Origin: JBPCIX01 sp051005875 | Lineage (GTDB): Bacteria; Actinomycetota; CADDZG01; JAHWKV01 | NCBI GenBank assembly: GCA_051005875.1 | Contig: JBPCIX010000001.1 | Coordinates: forward strand, 1 to 17,282 | Direction: 5' to 3' | Length of the DNA: 17,282 nucleotides | Part shown: piece after piece, positions 1-5,876 of the stretch | Position numbering within the stretch: the stretch's first letter is position 1 | Layout: the number at the start of each line of letters is the position of its first letter | The notes under the pieces: model-generated | Told to the model about the DNA's origin: nothing | Databases searched by the model: none | The model's input: the letters and a program-made list of their open reading frames with translations, nothing else | Made by a program: the position numbers and the translations under genes

Positions 1-108
1 CAGGCTCGGCCTCAGCAACAGGCTCGGCCTCAGCAACAGGCTCGGCCTCAGCAACAGGCTCGGCCTCAGCAACAGGCTCGGCCTCAGCAACAGGCTCGGC
101 CTCAGCTA
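1..108 (-). repeat. 18-bp tandem repeat, six copies, inside nusG
   Basis: The unit CAGGCTCGGCCTCAGCAA occurs five times exactly (1-90) and a sixth time with one change (A to T at 107). It is in frame and encodes Ala-Glu-Ala-Glu-Pro-Val on the minus strand. The array runs off the left edge, so the true copy number is unknown. Looser relatives of the unit continue to about position 215. Confidence 0.97.
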
Positions 109-313
109 CCGGGACAGAGCCTGTCCCGAACTCATCGACGGCTTCAGCCACCGTCTCGGCAATTGCCTCAGCCACCGGCTCTTCGGCCACCGGGCCTTGC
201 TCAATCGCATCGACATCAGTCAGTTCGCCCTCAGCGGCCGACTCTTCTTCAACAGGAGTTACTTCATTTTTGTCAATCACTTTATTTTCCAAACTTTGGT
301 CTTGGTCTGACAC
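1..313 (-). CDS. nusG: Transcription termination/antitermination factor NusG, N-terminal part (runs off the window)
   Basis: The reading frame starts with GTG at 313-311, directly after the secE stop codon (TAA, 316-314), with no base between, so translation is probably coupled. Only about 104 codons are in the window. They encode a Glu/Ala/Val/Pro-rich acidic extension (MSDQDQSLENKVIDKNEV..., then VAEEPVAEAIAETVAEAV), followed by six hexapeptide units of the form Ala-Glu-Ala-Glu-Pro-Val. The NGN and KOW domains that bind RNA polymerase and Rho/ribosome partners would lie beyond the window. The call rests on position: secE is followed by nusG in most bacteria, and actinobacterial NusG often carries an acidic N-terminal extension. 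The extension itself has no recognisable fold and is probably disordered. Confidence 0.85.
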   Translation of the reverse strand, partial: MSDQDQSLENKVIDKNEVTPVEEESAAEGELTDVDAIEQGPVAEEPVAEAIAETVAEAVDEFGTGSVPVAEAEPVAEAEPVAEAEPVAEAEPVAEAEPVAEAEP

Positions 314-691
314 TTATTTGCTTCCCAGCCCGATTAGGTAAAGGACGCCCTTCAGGGCGACAAAGTCAATGCCGCTAATCAAGAGCATGAAGAAGACTAC
401 GGTAATAAGAACGACGGTCGAGTAGGTAATTACCTCGGGCCGAGTGGGCCAGGCAACCCTAGCCAGTTCGCCGCGCACTTCTTTTATGAAAATCATGGGC
501 TTGGTTCTCTTGCGTTTGGCGTTGGGGGCCGGCCGCTTCAAACGATCGGCTGCGCCCTCGCGCTTTTTCATCATGCGCTTGGTCTCGCGGTTGAGGGTCG
601 GCTCCGAAGTTTCGGCGACGCTCGGCTTGTCCGCCTTTTCGGTGGGCCTGGTTTTCATCGGTTTTTCACTTTCAACTTTTGGTTTTCGCAA
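314..691 (-). CDS. secE: Preprotein translocase subunit SecE
   Basis: SecE is the small clamp subunit of the SecYEG protein-conducting channel in the cytoplasmic membrane. The 125-residue protein has a long basic hydrophilic N-terminus (about residues 1-65). The conserved cytoplasmic amphipathic segment follows (EVRGELARVAWPTRPE, about 71-86), then a single membrane span (about 89-109) and a short tail. The one-span form with a long charged N-terminus is usual outside the gammaproteobacteria. The chosen start is TTG at 691-689, with GGAG at 704-701 nine bases upstream. An ATG twelve codons in (658-656) is the alternative but has a poorer ribosome site. tRNA-Trp lies upstream and nusG directly downstream, the classical arrangement. 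Confidence 0.93.
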   Translation of the reverse strand: MRKPKVESEKPMKTRPTEKADKPSVAETSEPTLNRETKRMMKKREGAADRLKRPAPNAKRKRTKPMIFIKEVRGELARVAWPTRPEVITYSTVVLITVVFFMLLISGIDFVALKGVLYLIGLGSK

Positions 692-744
692 TTAATCCCG
701 CTCCACACTATAAGGGGGTCCCGCTAGATGTCTTCGACTGGCTT

Positions 745-820
745 TGGCAGGCCCGGAGGGACTTGAACCCCCAACGCCCGGTTTTGGAGACCGGTGCTCT
801 ACCAATTGAGCCACGGGCCT
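745..820 (-). tRNA. trnW: tRNA-Trp (anticodon CCA)
   Basis: Read on the minus strand, the acceptor stem AGGCCCG/CGGGCCT (820-814 with 755-749) closes a standard cloverleaf. The anticodon stem CCGGT/ACCGG encloses the loop CTCCAAA with anticodon CCA at 787-785. The T-loop reads TTCAAGT. The discriminator is G at 748 and the 3' CCA is encoded (747-745), unlike the other three tRNAs here. The position just before secE is conserved in many bacteria. Confidence 0.97.
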
Positions 821-882
821 TCGATCTCGCAGGTAGTCTGCCCCGGACAACAAAGCAACAGATGCCTGCCCGCTTATCAGCC

Positions 883-913
883 AGTATAGATTACTTCCCC
901 CCGCGCTTCCCAA
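883..913 (-). promoter_or_regulatory. Candidate sigma-70-type promoter for trnW-secE-nusG
   Basis: On the minus strand a -10-like TATACT (888-883, five of six consensus bases) is preceded by TTGGGA (913-908) with a 19-base spacer. Transcription would begin near 876, about 55 bases before the mature tRNA-Trp end. A promoter is needed here because a strong terminator lies just upstream. The spacer is longer than optimal, so this remains a candidate. Confidence 0.4.
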
Positions 914-951
914 CGAGCCGAAACCGACAGCGAAACGCCACGTCTGTCCAT

Positions 952-989
952 AAAATAGGGCCAGAAAATGAAAATAGGGCCAGAAAATG
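952..989. repeat. Exact 19-bp tandem duplication
   Basis: AAAATAGGGCCAGAAAATG occurs twice back to back (952-970 and 971-989). On the minus strand it forms the T-rich tract following the terminator hairpin at 989-1022, so the U-rich tail of the terminator is duplicated. Confidence 0.95.
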
Positions 990-1022
990 GAGCAGGCGCC
1001 CCCCGAAAGGGGCGCCTGCTCC
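971..1022 (-). terminator. Rho-independent-type terminator of the YeaQ-like gene
   Basis: A perfect 14-bp stem (1022-1009 pairing with 1002-989) with a six-base loop is followed on the minus strand by ATTTTCTGG and further T-rich sequence. It lies 14 bases after the stop codon of the small gene at 1037-1279 and separates that transcript from trnW-secE-nusG. The tail has four consecutive T residues rather than a long run, so efficiency is uncertain. Confidence 0.65.
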
Positions 1023-1036
1023 TGGGTCGCTTTGTG

Positions 1037-1279
1037 TTAAGCGGTTTTTCCGAAGCGTCTCCAGATCTCGTGGAGCACGCCGGCGACTACAACTGCGGTG
1101 CCGGTGGTGGCTACGTATTTGGCAATATCAGCAGTTGCATTGGTAGCAACTACATAGGCCACGAGTCCACCGATGACTCCGAAGACTGCGTCCCAAAGGA
1201 TGCTTGAGTCCTTTAGGAAAAGAGCCTTCATCAAGAGACCGCCTACGATTCCCAGCGCAATCGCTGTGAGAATCTCCAT
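1037..1279 (-). CDS. Small membrane protein, YeaQ/YmgE (GlsB)-like
   Basis: This 80-residue, almost wholly hydrophobic protein has about three predicted membrane segments: residues 3-20, 29-45 and 52-70. They are rich in Gly and Ala (IALGIVGGLLMKALF, VFGVIGGLVAYVV). It ends in a short basic tail (HEIWRRFGKTA). Size, glycine spacing and the opening MEILTAIALGIVGGLL resemble the transglycosylase-associated YeaQ/YmgE/GlsB family, often linked to stress but with no settled biochemical role. The start is secure: AAGGAGG stands a few bases before the ATG. The gene follows an ECF sigma factor and its overlapping partner on the same strand, and a strong terminator closes it. It could be a target of that sigma factor, which is inference only. 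Confidence 0.65.
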   Translation of the reverse strand: MEILTAIALGIVGGLLMKALFLKDSSILWDAVFGVIGGLVAYVVATNATADIAKYVATTGTAVVVAGVLHEIWRRFGKTA

Positions 1280-1298
1280 TTAATTCCTCCTTCTTACC

Positions 1299-1326
1299 GG
1301 GGCGCCTGCTCGACCGGCGGTCGAGC
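1299..1326 (-). promoter_or_regulatory. Structured 5' leader of the YeaQ-like gene
   Basis: A perfect hairpin (GCTCGACC at 1308-1315, GGC loop, GGTCGAGC at 1319-1326) overlaps a 13-base element (1299-1311). That element is an exact direct copy of one arm of the downstream terminator (1009-1021). In the mRNA the leader reads GAGCAGGCGCCCC shortly before the ribosome site. It could therefore pair either in the local hairpin or with the 3' arm of the terminator. Confidence 0.45.
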
Positions 1327-1395
1327 CATCTTCCCCGAACCTTCAATCAATTAGACGCCGGGTTTTGAAGGTGGTTACAGAGGAACTTTCGAGTG

Positions 1396-1677
1396 TTAAG
1401 CGTGTGCGAGAACCCGCCGGAGGCCTCTTGTGTGAACACGCTTGCGGCGGTGCGAGCGAAACAAAAAGGCGCCGGCGATTCCTGCCGCTATCAGGGCGCC
1501 GCCGGTCAGCACTTTGGGCTGAACTACTTGCCTTTCAATTCGCCTAAGCGCAGCAAGCCGAGCCGCCTTCTCGTGAACGCTTTCGATAATCGTGCCTTCA
1601 AGCCACCCGGGAGGTTCGACTCCGGCTTCCGCCAGAGATTGAAGGGCAAGTTTTAGGTCCTGTTCACTTGGCTGCAT
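1396..1677 (-). CDS. Small single-span membrane protein, putative anti-sigma partner
   Basis: The protein has 93 residues from the ATG at 1677. The first 55 residues are hydrophilic and helix-prone (QPSEQDLKLALQSLAEAGVEPP...). One membrane span follows (about 56-74, VLTGGALIAAGIAGAFLF), then a very basic tail (RSHRRKRVHTRGLRR). The gene overlaps the 3' end of the ECF sigma gene by 14 bases in another frame, the usual arrangement of a sigma factor and its membrane anti-sigma factor. The His-x3-Cys-x2-Cys zinc motif of classical ZAS anti-sigma factors is absent; the protein contains no cysteine. The anti-sigma role is inferred from position and topology. A start ten codons upstream (1707) is possible but would lie deeper inside the sigma gene. 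Confidence 0.6.
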   Translation of the reverse strand: MQPSEQDLKLALQSLAEAGVEPPGWLEGTIIESVHEKAARLAALRRIERQVVQPKVLTGGALIAAGIAGAFLFRSHRRKRVHTRGLRRVLAHA

Positions 1678-2257
1678 CCTTCTTCCTACCTTTCGTATCG
1701 CTTTCATCTTCTTCCTGCAAGACGTCTCTTAGACGCTGGCGGGCCCGGAAAAGTCTCACTTTGGCTGCCCCCTCGGTTATGCCGAGCTGGTCGCCAACTT
1801 CAGCCAAACTGAATCCGTAAATATCTTTCATTACAACCACCGCACGGAATGCCTCCGGCAGGCCGTTCAACGCAACATCGAGCCGCTCTCGAAGAGAGTT
1901 CTGCTGCGAGCGAATTGCCGGGTCGGCTGAACTGGGGGCTGGTATGGCCTTCCAATCCTCCGTTTCCAACGCCCTGTCCAAACCGGTTCTCCGAGATTTC
2001 TTCCGCATATGGCTGATTGCCACAGATGAAGTCACCCGGTAGAGCCAAGTTGAAAACTTTGAGTCGCCGCGAAACTGCTTGATGCTTTTGAGAAGCTTCA
2101 TGTACGTATCCTGCGCAACGTCGGCGGCGTCTTCGGGATTGCCCGTTATCCGGAAAGCCAGGCCGTAAACCTCGCGATGCGAAAGGCGGATCAGCTCCGC
2201 GAAGCCATCCGGGTCGCCCTGTTTACAGGCATCGATGACGCTGCTTGGGACGTCCAA
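1664..2257 (-). CDS. ECF-type RNA polymerase sigma factor
   Basis: The 197-residue protein has the two-domain layout of extracytoplasmic-function sigma factors. Region 2 spans about residues 18-88 (FAELIRLSHREVYGLAFR, NPEDAADVAQDTYMKLL, FSTWLYRVTSSVAISHMRKK) and binds the -10 element and core polymerase. A Ser/Pro/Ala linker follows. Region 4 is a helix-turn-helix at about 125-180 (LPEAFRAVVVMKDIYGFS, LAEVGDQLGITEGAAKVR) for -35 recognition. The TTG start at 2257-2255 has AGGAG four bases upstream, a tight spacing. rpmG ends 52 bases upstream on the same strand, and a putative membrane anti-sigma gene overlaps the 3' end. Which ECF group it belongs to cannot be told by eye. Confidence 0.92.
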   Translation of the reverse strand: MDVPSSVIDACKQGDPDGFAELIRLSHREVYGLAFRITGNPEDAADVAQDTYMKLLKSIKQFRGDSKFSTWLYRVTSSVAISHMRKKSRRTGLDRALETEDWKAIPAPSSADPAIRSQQNSLRERLDVALNGLPEAFRAVVVMKDIYGFSLAEVGDQLGITEGAAKVRLFRARQRLRDVLQEEDESDTKGRKKDAAK

Positions 2258-2309
2258 AAAGCTCCTGTAAGGGTTATGACGACCGGTGCTGCAAAAAGGT
2301 TACCGTGGC

Positions 2310-2471
2310 TTACCGGGTCTCTTTGTGCGGCGTGTGAACCCTGCACCAACGGCAGTACTTCTTTAGCTCCAGGCGGTCGCTCTGAGTTTGGCGGTTCTTG
2401 GTGGTTATGTAATTTCGTCGCTTGCACTCGCCGCATGCCAACGTGACATGCGGCCGCTTGTCGGATGTCAT
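2310..2471 (-). CDS. rpmG: 50S ribosomal protein L33
   Basis: This gene encodes 53 residues, beginning MTSDKRPHVTLACGECKRRN and ending WCRVHTPHKETR. The four zinc-ligand cysteines are present as two pairs, C13/C16 and C40/C43, with the conserved YITTKNR segment after the first pair. It is therefore the zinc-binding form of L33, part of the large ribosomal subunit near the E site. Its ATG shares one base with the tuf stop codon (TAATG at 2473-2469), so it is probably translated by reinitiation after EF-Tu. The tuf-rpmG order is usual upstream of tRNA-Trp, secE and nusG. Confidence 0.95.
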   Translation of the reverse strand: MTSDKRPHVTLACGECKRRNYITTKNRQTQSDRLELKKYCRWCRVHTPHKETR

Positions 2472-3661
2472 TACTTGAGGATTTTCGTCACGCGTCCGGC
2501 GCCGACCGTCCGGCCGCCTTCACGGATGGCGAATTGCAGACCCTCGTCCATCGCTATTGGCTGGATCAGCACAACGTTCATCAGCGTGTTGTCGCCCGGC
2601 ATAATCATTTCGGTTCCGGCCGGGAGGGTGACGGCGCCCGTTACGTCGGTGGTGCGGAAGTAGAACTGGGGGCGGTAGTTGTTGAAGAACGGCGTGTGCC
2701 GGCCGCCTTCGTCCTTACCCAACACGTAGACCTGGGCCTCGAATTCGGTGTGAGGGGTGATGCTGCCGGGGGCGGCCAAAACCTGGCCACGTTCGACGTC
2801 TTCTTTGTTGATGCCACGAAGCAACGCGCCGATGTTGTCGCCTGCCTGGCCCGAGTCTAGGAGCTTACGGAACATTTCCACGCCGGTGCAGACCGTTGTG
2901 AGCGTCTTTTCACGGATGCCGATGATTTCAATGTTTTCACCCACCTTGACCTGACCACGCTCGACGCGGCCCGTTACAACAGTGCCTCGGCCGGTGATCG
3001 AGAACACGTCTTCAATTGGCATAAGGAAGGGCTTGTCGATTTCACGCACGGGCTCCGTTATCGAAGCGTCAACCGCATCCATCAATTCCATGATCCCGTC
3101 CTGGGCTGCGGTGTCGCCTTCGAGAGCCTTAAGTGCCGACACCCTGACAACAGGCACGTCATCACCTGGGAAATCGTATGCACTCAGTAGCTCACGAACT
3201 TCGAGCTCAACCAGGTCGAGCAACTCCGGGTCGTCGACCATGTCGCATTTGTTCATCGCAACCACGATGTAGGGCACCCCAACCTGACGTGCCAAAAGAA
3301 CGTGTTCCCTGGTCTGCGGCATGGGACCGTCGGCTGCCGATACGACGAGAATTGCCCCGTCCATCTGAGCGGCCCCGGTGATCATGTTCTTGATGTAGTC
3401 GGCGTGGCCCGGGCAGTCAACGTGAGCGTAATGGCGATTGGCCGTCTCGTACTCAACGTGGGCAATCGTAATTGTGATGCCACGGGCCTTTTCTTCAGGC
3501 GCCTTATCGATCTCGTCGAACGGTGTGAAGAAACTGCCAAAGCCTTTATCGGTCAAAGCCTTGGTGATTGCCGCGGTGAGAGTTGTCTTACCGTGGTCGA
3601 TGTGACCGATAGTCCCAATATTTAGGTGGGGTTTGTTTCTTTCAAATTTTGCCTTCGCCAT
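2471..3661 (-). CDS. tuf: Translation elongation factor Tu
   Basis: EF-Tu is the GTPase that carries aminoacyl-tRNA to the ribosomal A site. The 396-residue product is full length. Domain 1 shows the P-loop GHIDHGKT (19-26), switch I RGITI with Thr63, DCPGH (82-86) with the catalytic-type His86, and NKCD (137-140). Domains 2 and 3 follow with the usual ITGRGTVVTGRVERG and the C-terminal REGGRTVGAGRVTKI. The P-loop has Ile where Val is commoner. I chose the ATG at 3661-3659, with AAGGGA upstream; an in-frame start ten codons earlier adds residues foreign to the family. tRNA-Thr and tRNA-Met precede it and rpmG overlaps its stop codon, as in a tufB-type locus. Confidence 0.98.
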   Translation of the reverse strand: MAKAKFERNKPHLNIGTIGHIDHGKTTLTAAITKALTDKGFGSFFTPFDEIDKAPEEKARGITITIAHVEYETANRHYAHVDCPGHADYIKNMITGAAQMDGAILVVSAADGPMPQTREHVLLARQVGVPYIVVAMNKCDMVDDPELLDLVELEVRELLSAYDFPGDDVPVVRVSALKALEGDTAAQDGIMELMDAVDASITEPVREIDKPFLMPIEDVFSITGRGTVVTGRVERGQVKVGENIEIIGIREKTLTTVCTGVEMFRKLLDSGQAGDNIGALLRGINKEDVERGQVLAAPGSITPHTEFEAQVYVLGKDEGGRHTPFFNNYRPQFYFRTTDVTGAVTLPAGTEMIMPGDNTLMNVVLIQPIAMDEGLQFAIREGGRTVGAGRVTKILK

Positions 3662-3751
3662 GTTGTTCCCTTCTGGCTTGCTTTCGAGCAAGCCCGTTTT
3701 CGTGTGTGCGTCTTCAATTCCTTAACTGCTTAACCCATTCAACTCTATCTG

Positions 3752-3823
3752 TAGCGGCGGGCGGAATCGAACCGCCGACACAGCGATTATGAGCCGCTTG
3801 CTCTGCCTCTGAGCTACGCCGCC
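3752..3823 (-). tRNA. tRNA-Met, elongator type (anticodon CAT)
   Basis: On the minus strand the acceptor arms GGCGGCG and CGCCGCT pair with a terminal G-U. The anticodon stem AGCGG/TCGCT encloses CTCATAA, giving CAT at 3791-3789. The initiator hallmarks (unpaired C1-A72 and three G-C pairs in the anticodon stem) are missing. It is therefore elongator tRNA-Met, or less likely the lysidine-modified tRNA-Ile. CCA is not encoded. It sits between tRNA-Thr and tuf. Confidence 0.9.
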
Positions 3824-3859
3824 AAAATGCTACCCACAAACCCGCGAGAACGACTCGAG

Positions 3860-3932
3860 AGCCCTCTCACGGAATCGAACCGTGGACCTACGCCTTACCA
3901 TGGCGTCGCTCTGCCGACTGAGCTAAGAGGGC
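3860..3932 (-). tRNA. tRNA-Thr (anticodon GGT)
   Basis: On the minus strand the acceptor stem GCCCTCT/AGAGGGC (3932-3926 with 3867-3861) is perfect. The anticodon stem ACGCC/GGCGT encloses ATGGTAA with anticodon GGT at 3899-3897. The T-arm is ACGGTTCGATTCCGT. The discriminator is T and CCA is not encoded. It is the first gene of the tRNA-tuf transcription unit. Confidence 0.96.
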
Positions 3933-3967
3933 GTAAGCGAGCAGCCGCTCGCCGGTGTCCAGCCACA

Positions 3968-3996
3968 AGTATGATGGCGCTTCACAAAGATGATAA
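3968..3996 (-). promoter_or_regulatory. Candidate promoter of the tRNA-Thr/tRNA-Met/tuf unit
   Basis: On the minus strand TTATCA (3996-3991) and CATACT (3973-3968), each four of six consensus bases, are separated by exactly 17 bases. They lie about 35 bases before the tRNA-Thr 5' end. The -35 hexamer overlaps the start codon of the divergent lipoprotein gene. A GCGAGC/GCTCGC inverted repeat (3937-3952) lies between it and the tRNA. Confidence 0.35.
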
Positions 3997-4847
3997 CAAG
4001 GTTAGTGGTCCGCTTTGGAAAACCCGTTCTAGCGGCCACCGCTTTCGCAATATTGCTGGCGGGTTGTCGCATCACAATTGTGGGCGATGCAGCGAACTCA
4101 GGCGACAAGCGCGGGCCCACCCCCGGTCACGTCCGTGGAAATTCAGGTCAAGACGGTCAGGACGGTCAAGACGGTAGGCCCGGTCAAGACGGTAGGCCCG
4201 GTCAAGACGGCCAAGATGGCGAGCCTGGTGAACCCGGCGAGGCAGGAGGCTCCGGAATTCGTTTGAAGGGGTCAGGAAACGTGATCACCGAATCGCGTTT
4301 GGTCAGCGGGTTCTCCTCGGTTAGTTTCAGAGGGTCAGCTCAATTGTTGATAGACCAATCGGGCACCGAGTCGCTTGCAATCGAGGCCGAGGACAACCTG
4401 CTGCCTCACCTAATTTCCGAGGTTAAAGACGGGCTGTTGAGCCTTCGACCAGAGCCCGGCTACAGCATTCAGGCCACAAAGCCAATTATTTTTCGTTTGG
4501 CCGTGAAGTCTTTGAAAGAGTTGACGGCGGCCGGCAGCGGAGAGATTCAAGCAAAAAACCTAAAAAGCGACAACCTGGCGTTCAATCAAAGCGGCTCGTT
4601 CCGCATAACGGCACAGGGATCCGCGGCCAAGTCGGAACTGACGATTTCGGGATCGGGTCAGTACAGCGGCGAGGCTCTCGATTCGGGTGACGTTAGAGTC
4701 AATATCGCGGGCAGCGGCCAAGCGGCGGTGAAGGCAACTTCGAAGTTGAGCATTCGGATCAGCGGTTCGGGATCTGTCGATTACATCGGCGACCCCAATG
4801 TGTCTCAGGAAATAAGCGGCTCCGGCACCGTCCGAAAAGCCGGCTAG
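3990..4847 (+). CDS. Lipoprotein with collagen-like repeats and a GIN (DUF2807) adhesin-type domain
   Basis: The 285-residue protein begins with a signal peptide and lipobox (ILLAGC, lipidated Cys26), so it should be anchored to the outer face of the membrane. Residues 50-86 form twelve uninterrupted Gly-x-y triplets, mostly GQD, GRP and GEP, a collagen-like stalk. From about residue 93 to the end it matches the putative auto-transporter adhesin head GIN domain (DUF2807). This is a repetitive beta structure seen in motifs such as VSGFSSVSFRGSAQLLI, LKELTAAGSGEIQAKNL, LTISGSGQYSG and VNIAGSGQAAV, each built on a recurring GSG turn. The start follows from the signal peptide and an upstream in-frame stop at 3972. 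The gene is divergent from the tRNA-tuf unit and convergent with the SHOCT gene. Its binding partner is unknown. Confidence 0.85.
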   Translation: MITRLVVRFGKPVLAATAFAILLAGCRITIVGDAANSGDKRGPTPGHVRGNSGQDGQDGQDGRPGQDGRPGQDGQDGEPGEPGEAGGSGIRLKGSGNVITESRLVSGFSSVSFRGSAQLLIDQSGTESLAIEAEDNLLPHLISEVKDGLLSLRPEPGYSIQATKPIIFRLAVKSLKELTAAGSGEIQAKNLKSDNLAFNQSGSFRITAQGSAAKSELTISGSGQYSGEALDSGDVRVNIAGSGQAAVKATSKLSIRISGSGSVDYIGDPNVSQEISGSGTVRKAG

Positions 4848-4880
4848 ACCTCTAGAAAAAGGCTGCCAGTGCTCAGGGCA

Positions 4881-5291
4881 CTAAGTAGCCGGCGGCGATG
4901 CCGGTGGGGTAGCGCGGGCCGCAGGGTTGGGGTCGCCCAGGTCGGCCCCCCGTTGTAGGTAGTCCTCCCGCGCGATATCTCCCCGTGCGTATCGGAGTCT
5001 TAACTCCTGCAGGGCAGGGTCCGTCGGCGCAAATGCGGCGACCGGCGCGACGCCACTTGCCGGCCGGCGCTTTGCCAGTTTGATCAACGCGAATATAACT
5101 GCGACGACAAGGACTGCAAATAGCAAAAGCAATAGCCAGGCCACGAGTCCATGGCTGGCACAGAGCATGTCGTGGCCGCCGTTGTAAAAGGGTCCCTGGA
5201 AAGGTTCCTGAAATTGTCCGGGACCAGGCCCGAATTCTCCCGGCCCGAATTGCCCGTGTTCTCCCGGCCCGAATTTTCCATGCTTATTCAT
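4881..5291 (-). CDS. Membrane protein with C-terminal SHOCT domain and Gly/Pro repeat N-terminus
   Basis: The 136-residue protein has three parts. Residues 1-40 are Phe/Gly/Pro-rich with an eight-residue near-repeat (GKFGPGEH, GQFGPGEF), encoded by a 17-bp sequence present twice (5235-5251 and 5259-5275). A single membrane span lies at about 49-71 (LVAWLLLLLFAVLVVAVI). After a basic stop-transfer stretch comes a SHOCT module at about 91-118 (LQELRLRYARGDIAREDYLQR), a short helical hairpin common at protein ends. The tail is Pro/Ala-rich. GAGGAGG upstream of the ATG supports the start. The function is unknown; SHOCT domains are thought to mediate oligomerisation. Confidence 0.8.
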   Translation of the reverse strand: MNKHGKFGPGEHGQFGPGEFGPGPGQFQEPFQGPFYNGGHDMLCASHGLVAWLLLLLFAVLVVAVIFALIKLAKRRPASGVAPVAAFAPTDPALQELRLRYARGDIAREDYLQRGADLGDPNPAARATPPASPPAT

Positions 5292-5356
5292 CTGGTTGCC
5301 TCCTCGTTGATCCGGAACACCAGACTAGCTTAGCCCCTTCCCAGATCAGCATTGGC

Positions 5357-5824
5357 CTATCCCGGCTTGACCACCATGAGGAACAAGACCACCAGAAATA
5401 GCATGGTGATAATCATGCCCACGACTTTTTGACGGTTGATTAGCCCCAGGATTTCAGCGGAGGGTGGGCCGGCGGCACCGTCTTGGGTTTCGGCCAGGCG
5501 CACGATCTTGGCGCCGTTGGGGCGCTGGTGACCGATGCCGAGGCCTATGCCGATGATGTAGAGGACGATGGCCGCGCCCAGCCACTTGGTCTTAGCGAGG
5601 TCAATGTCCAACGTTGCAATCATCGCGATTCCGGTAACCGGCAGGCTCAGGATGGCGGGCAATACCAGGCGGTTACCCAAGGCCTCGTTCAGTTTTGAGA
5701 CGAAAGTCAGATGCCCCGGATTTTTCGAGGCGAAAATACCGATGGCCGCAAAGCAAAACAGGGTACCGAGCCCAATGATTGCCCCCAGGATGTGCAGGAA
5801 TAACCAAAACGAAAATAGATTCAT
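5357..5824 (-). CDS. DUF2269-family integral membrane protein
   Basis: The 155-residue protein has four predicted membrane helices, at about 5-30, 50-72, 80-98 and 132-152. The opening FWLFLHILGAIIGLGTLFCF and the pattern of short loops fit the predicted integral membrane family DUF2269, whose function is not established. A His in the first helix (His11) and a conserved-looking VLPAILSLPVTGIAMI helix are visible. AAGGAG stands before the ATG at 5824-5822. The gene is divergent from the Rieske gene, with only 52 bases between them. A TTGCCT/TATCCT pair with a 16-base spacer in that gap could serve as its promoter. Confidence 0.75.
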   Translation of the reverse strand: MNLFSFWLFLHILGAIIGLGTLFCFAAIGIFASKNPGHLTFVSKLNEALGNRLVLPAILSLPVTGIAMIATLDIDLAKTKWLGAAIVLYIIGIGLGIGHQRPNGAKIVRLAETQDGAAGPPSAEILGLINRQKVVGMIITMLFLVVLFLMVVKPG

Positions 5825-5876
5825 ACGCGCTCCTTTTCTTCATTCTAGGATAGAGCCCTCAATATAGGAGGCAATT

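Noticed and set aside
1..108. CRISPR-like array at the left end
   Set aside because: The units are directly adjacent without spacers and are in frame within nusG, so it is a coding tandem repeat. The same holds for 17169-17282.
692..913. Minus-strand frame reading VAQLVEHRSPKPGVGGSSPS
   Set aside because: It is the translation of tRNA-Trp and its surroundings, a well-known false protein in databases.
3752..3823. Initiator tRNA-Met
   Set aside because: It lacks the C1-A72 mismatch and the three G-C pairs in the anticodon stem.
4868..4883. Terminator between the lipoprotein and SHOCT genes (AGTGC/GCACT)
   Set aside because: Only a five-pair stem with no T-run on either strand.
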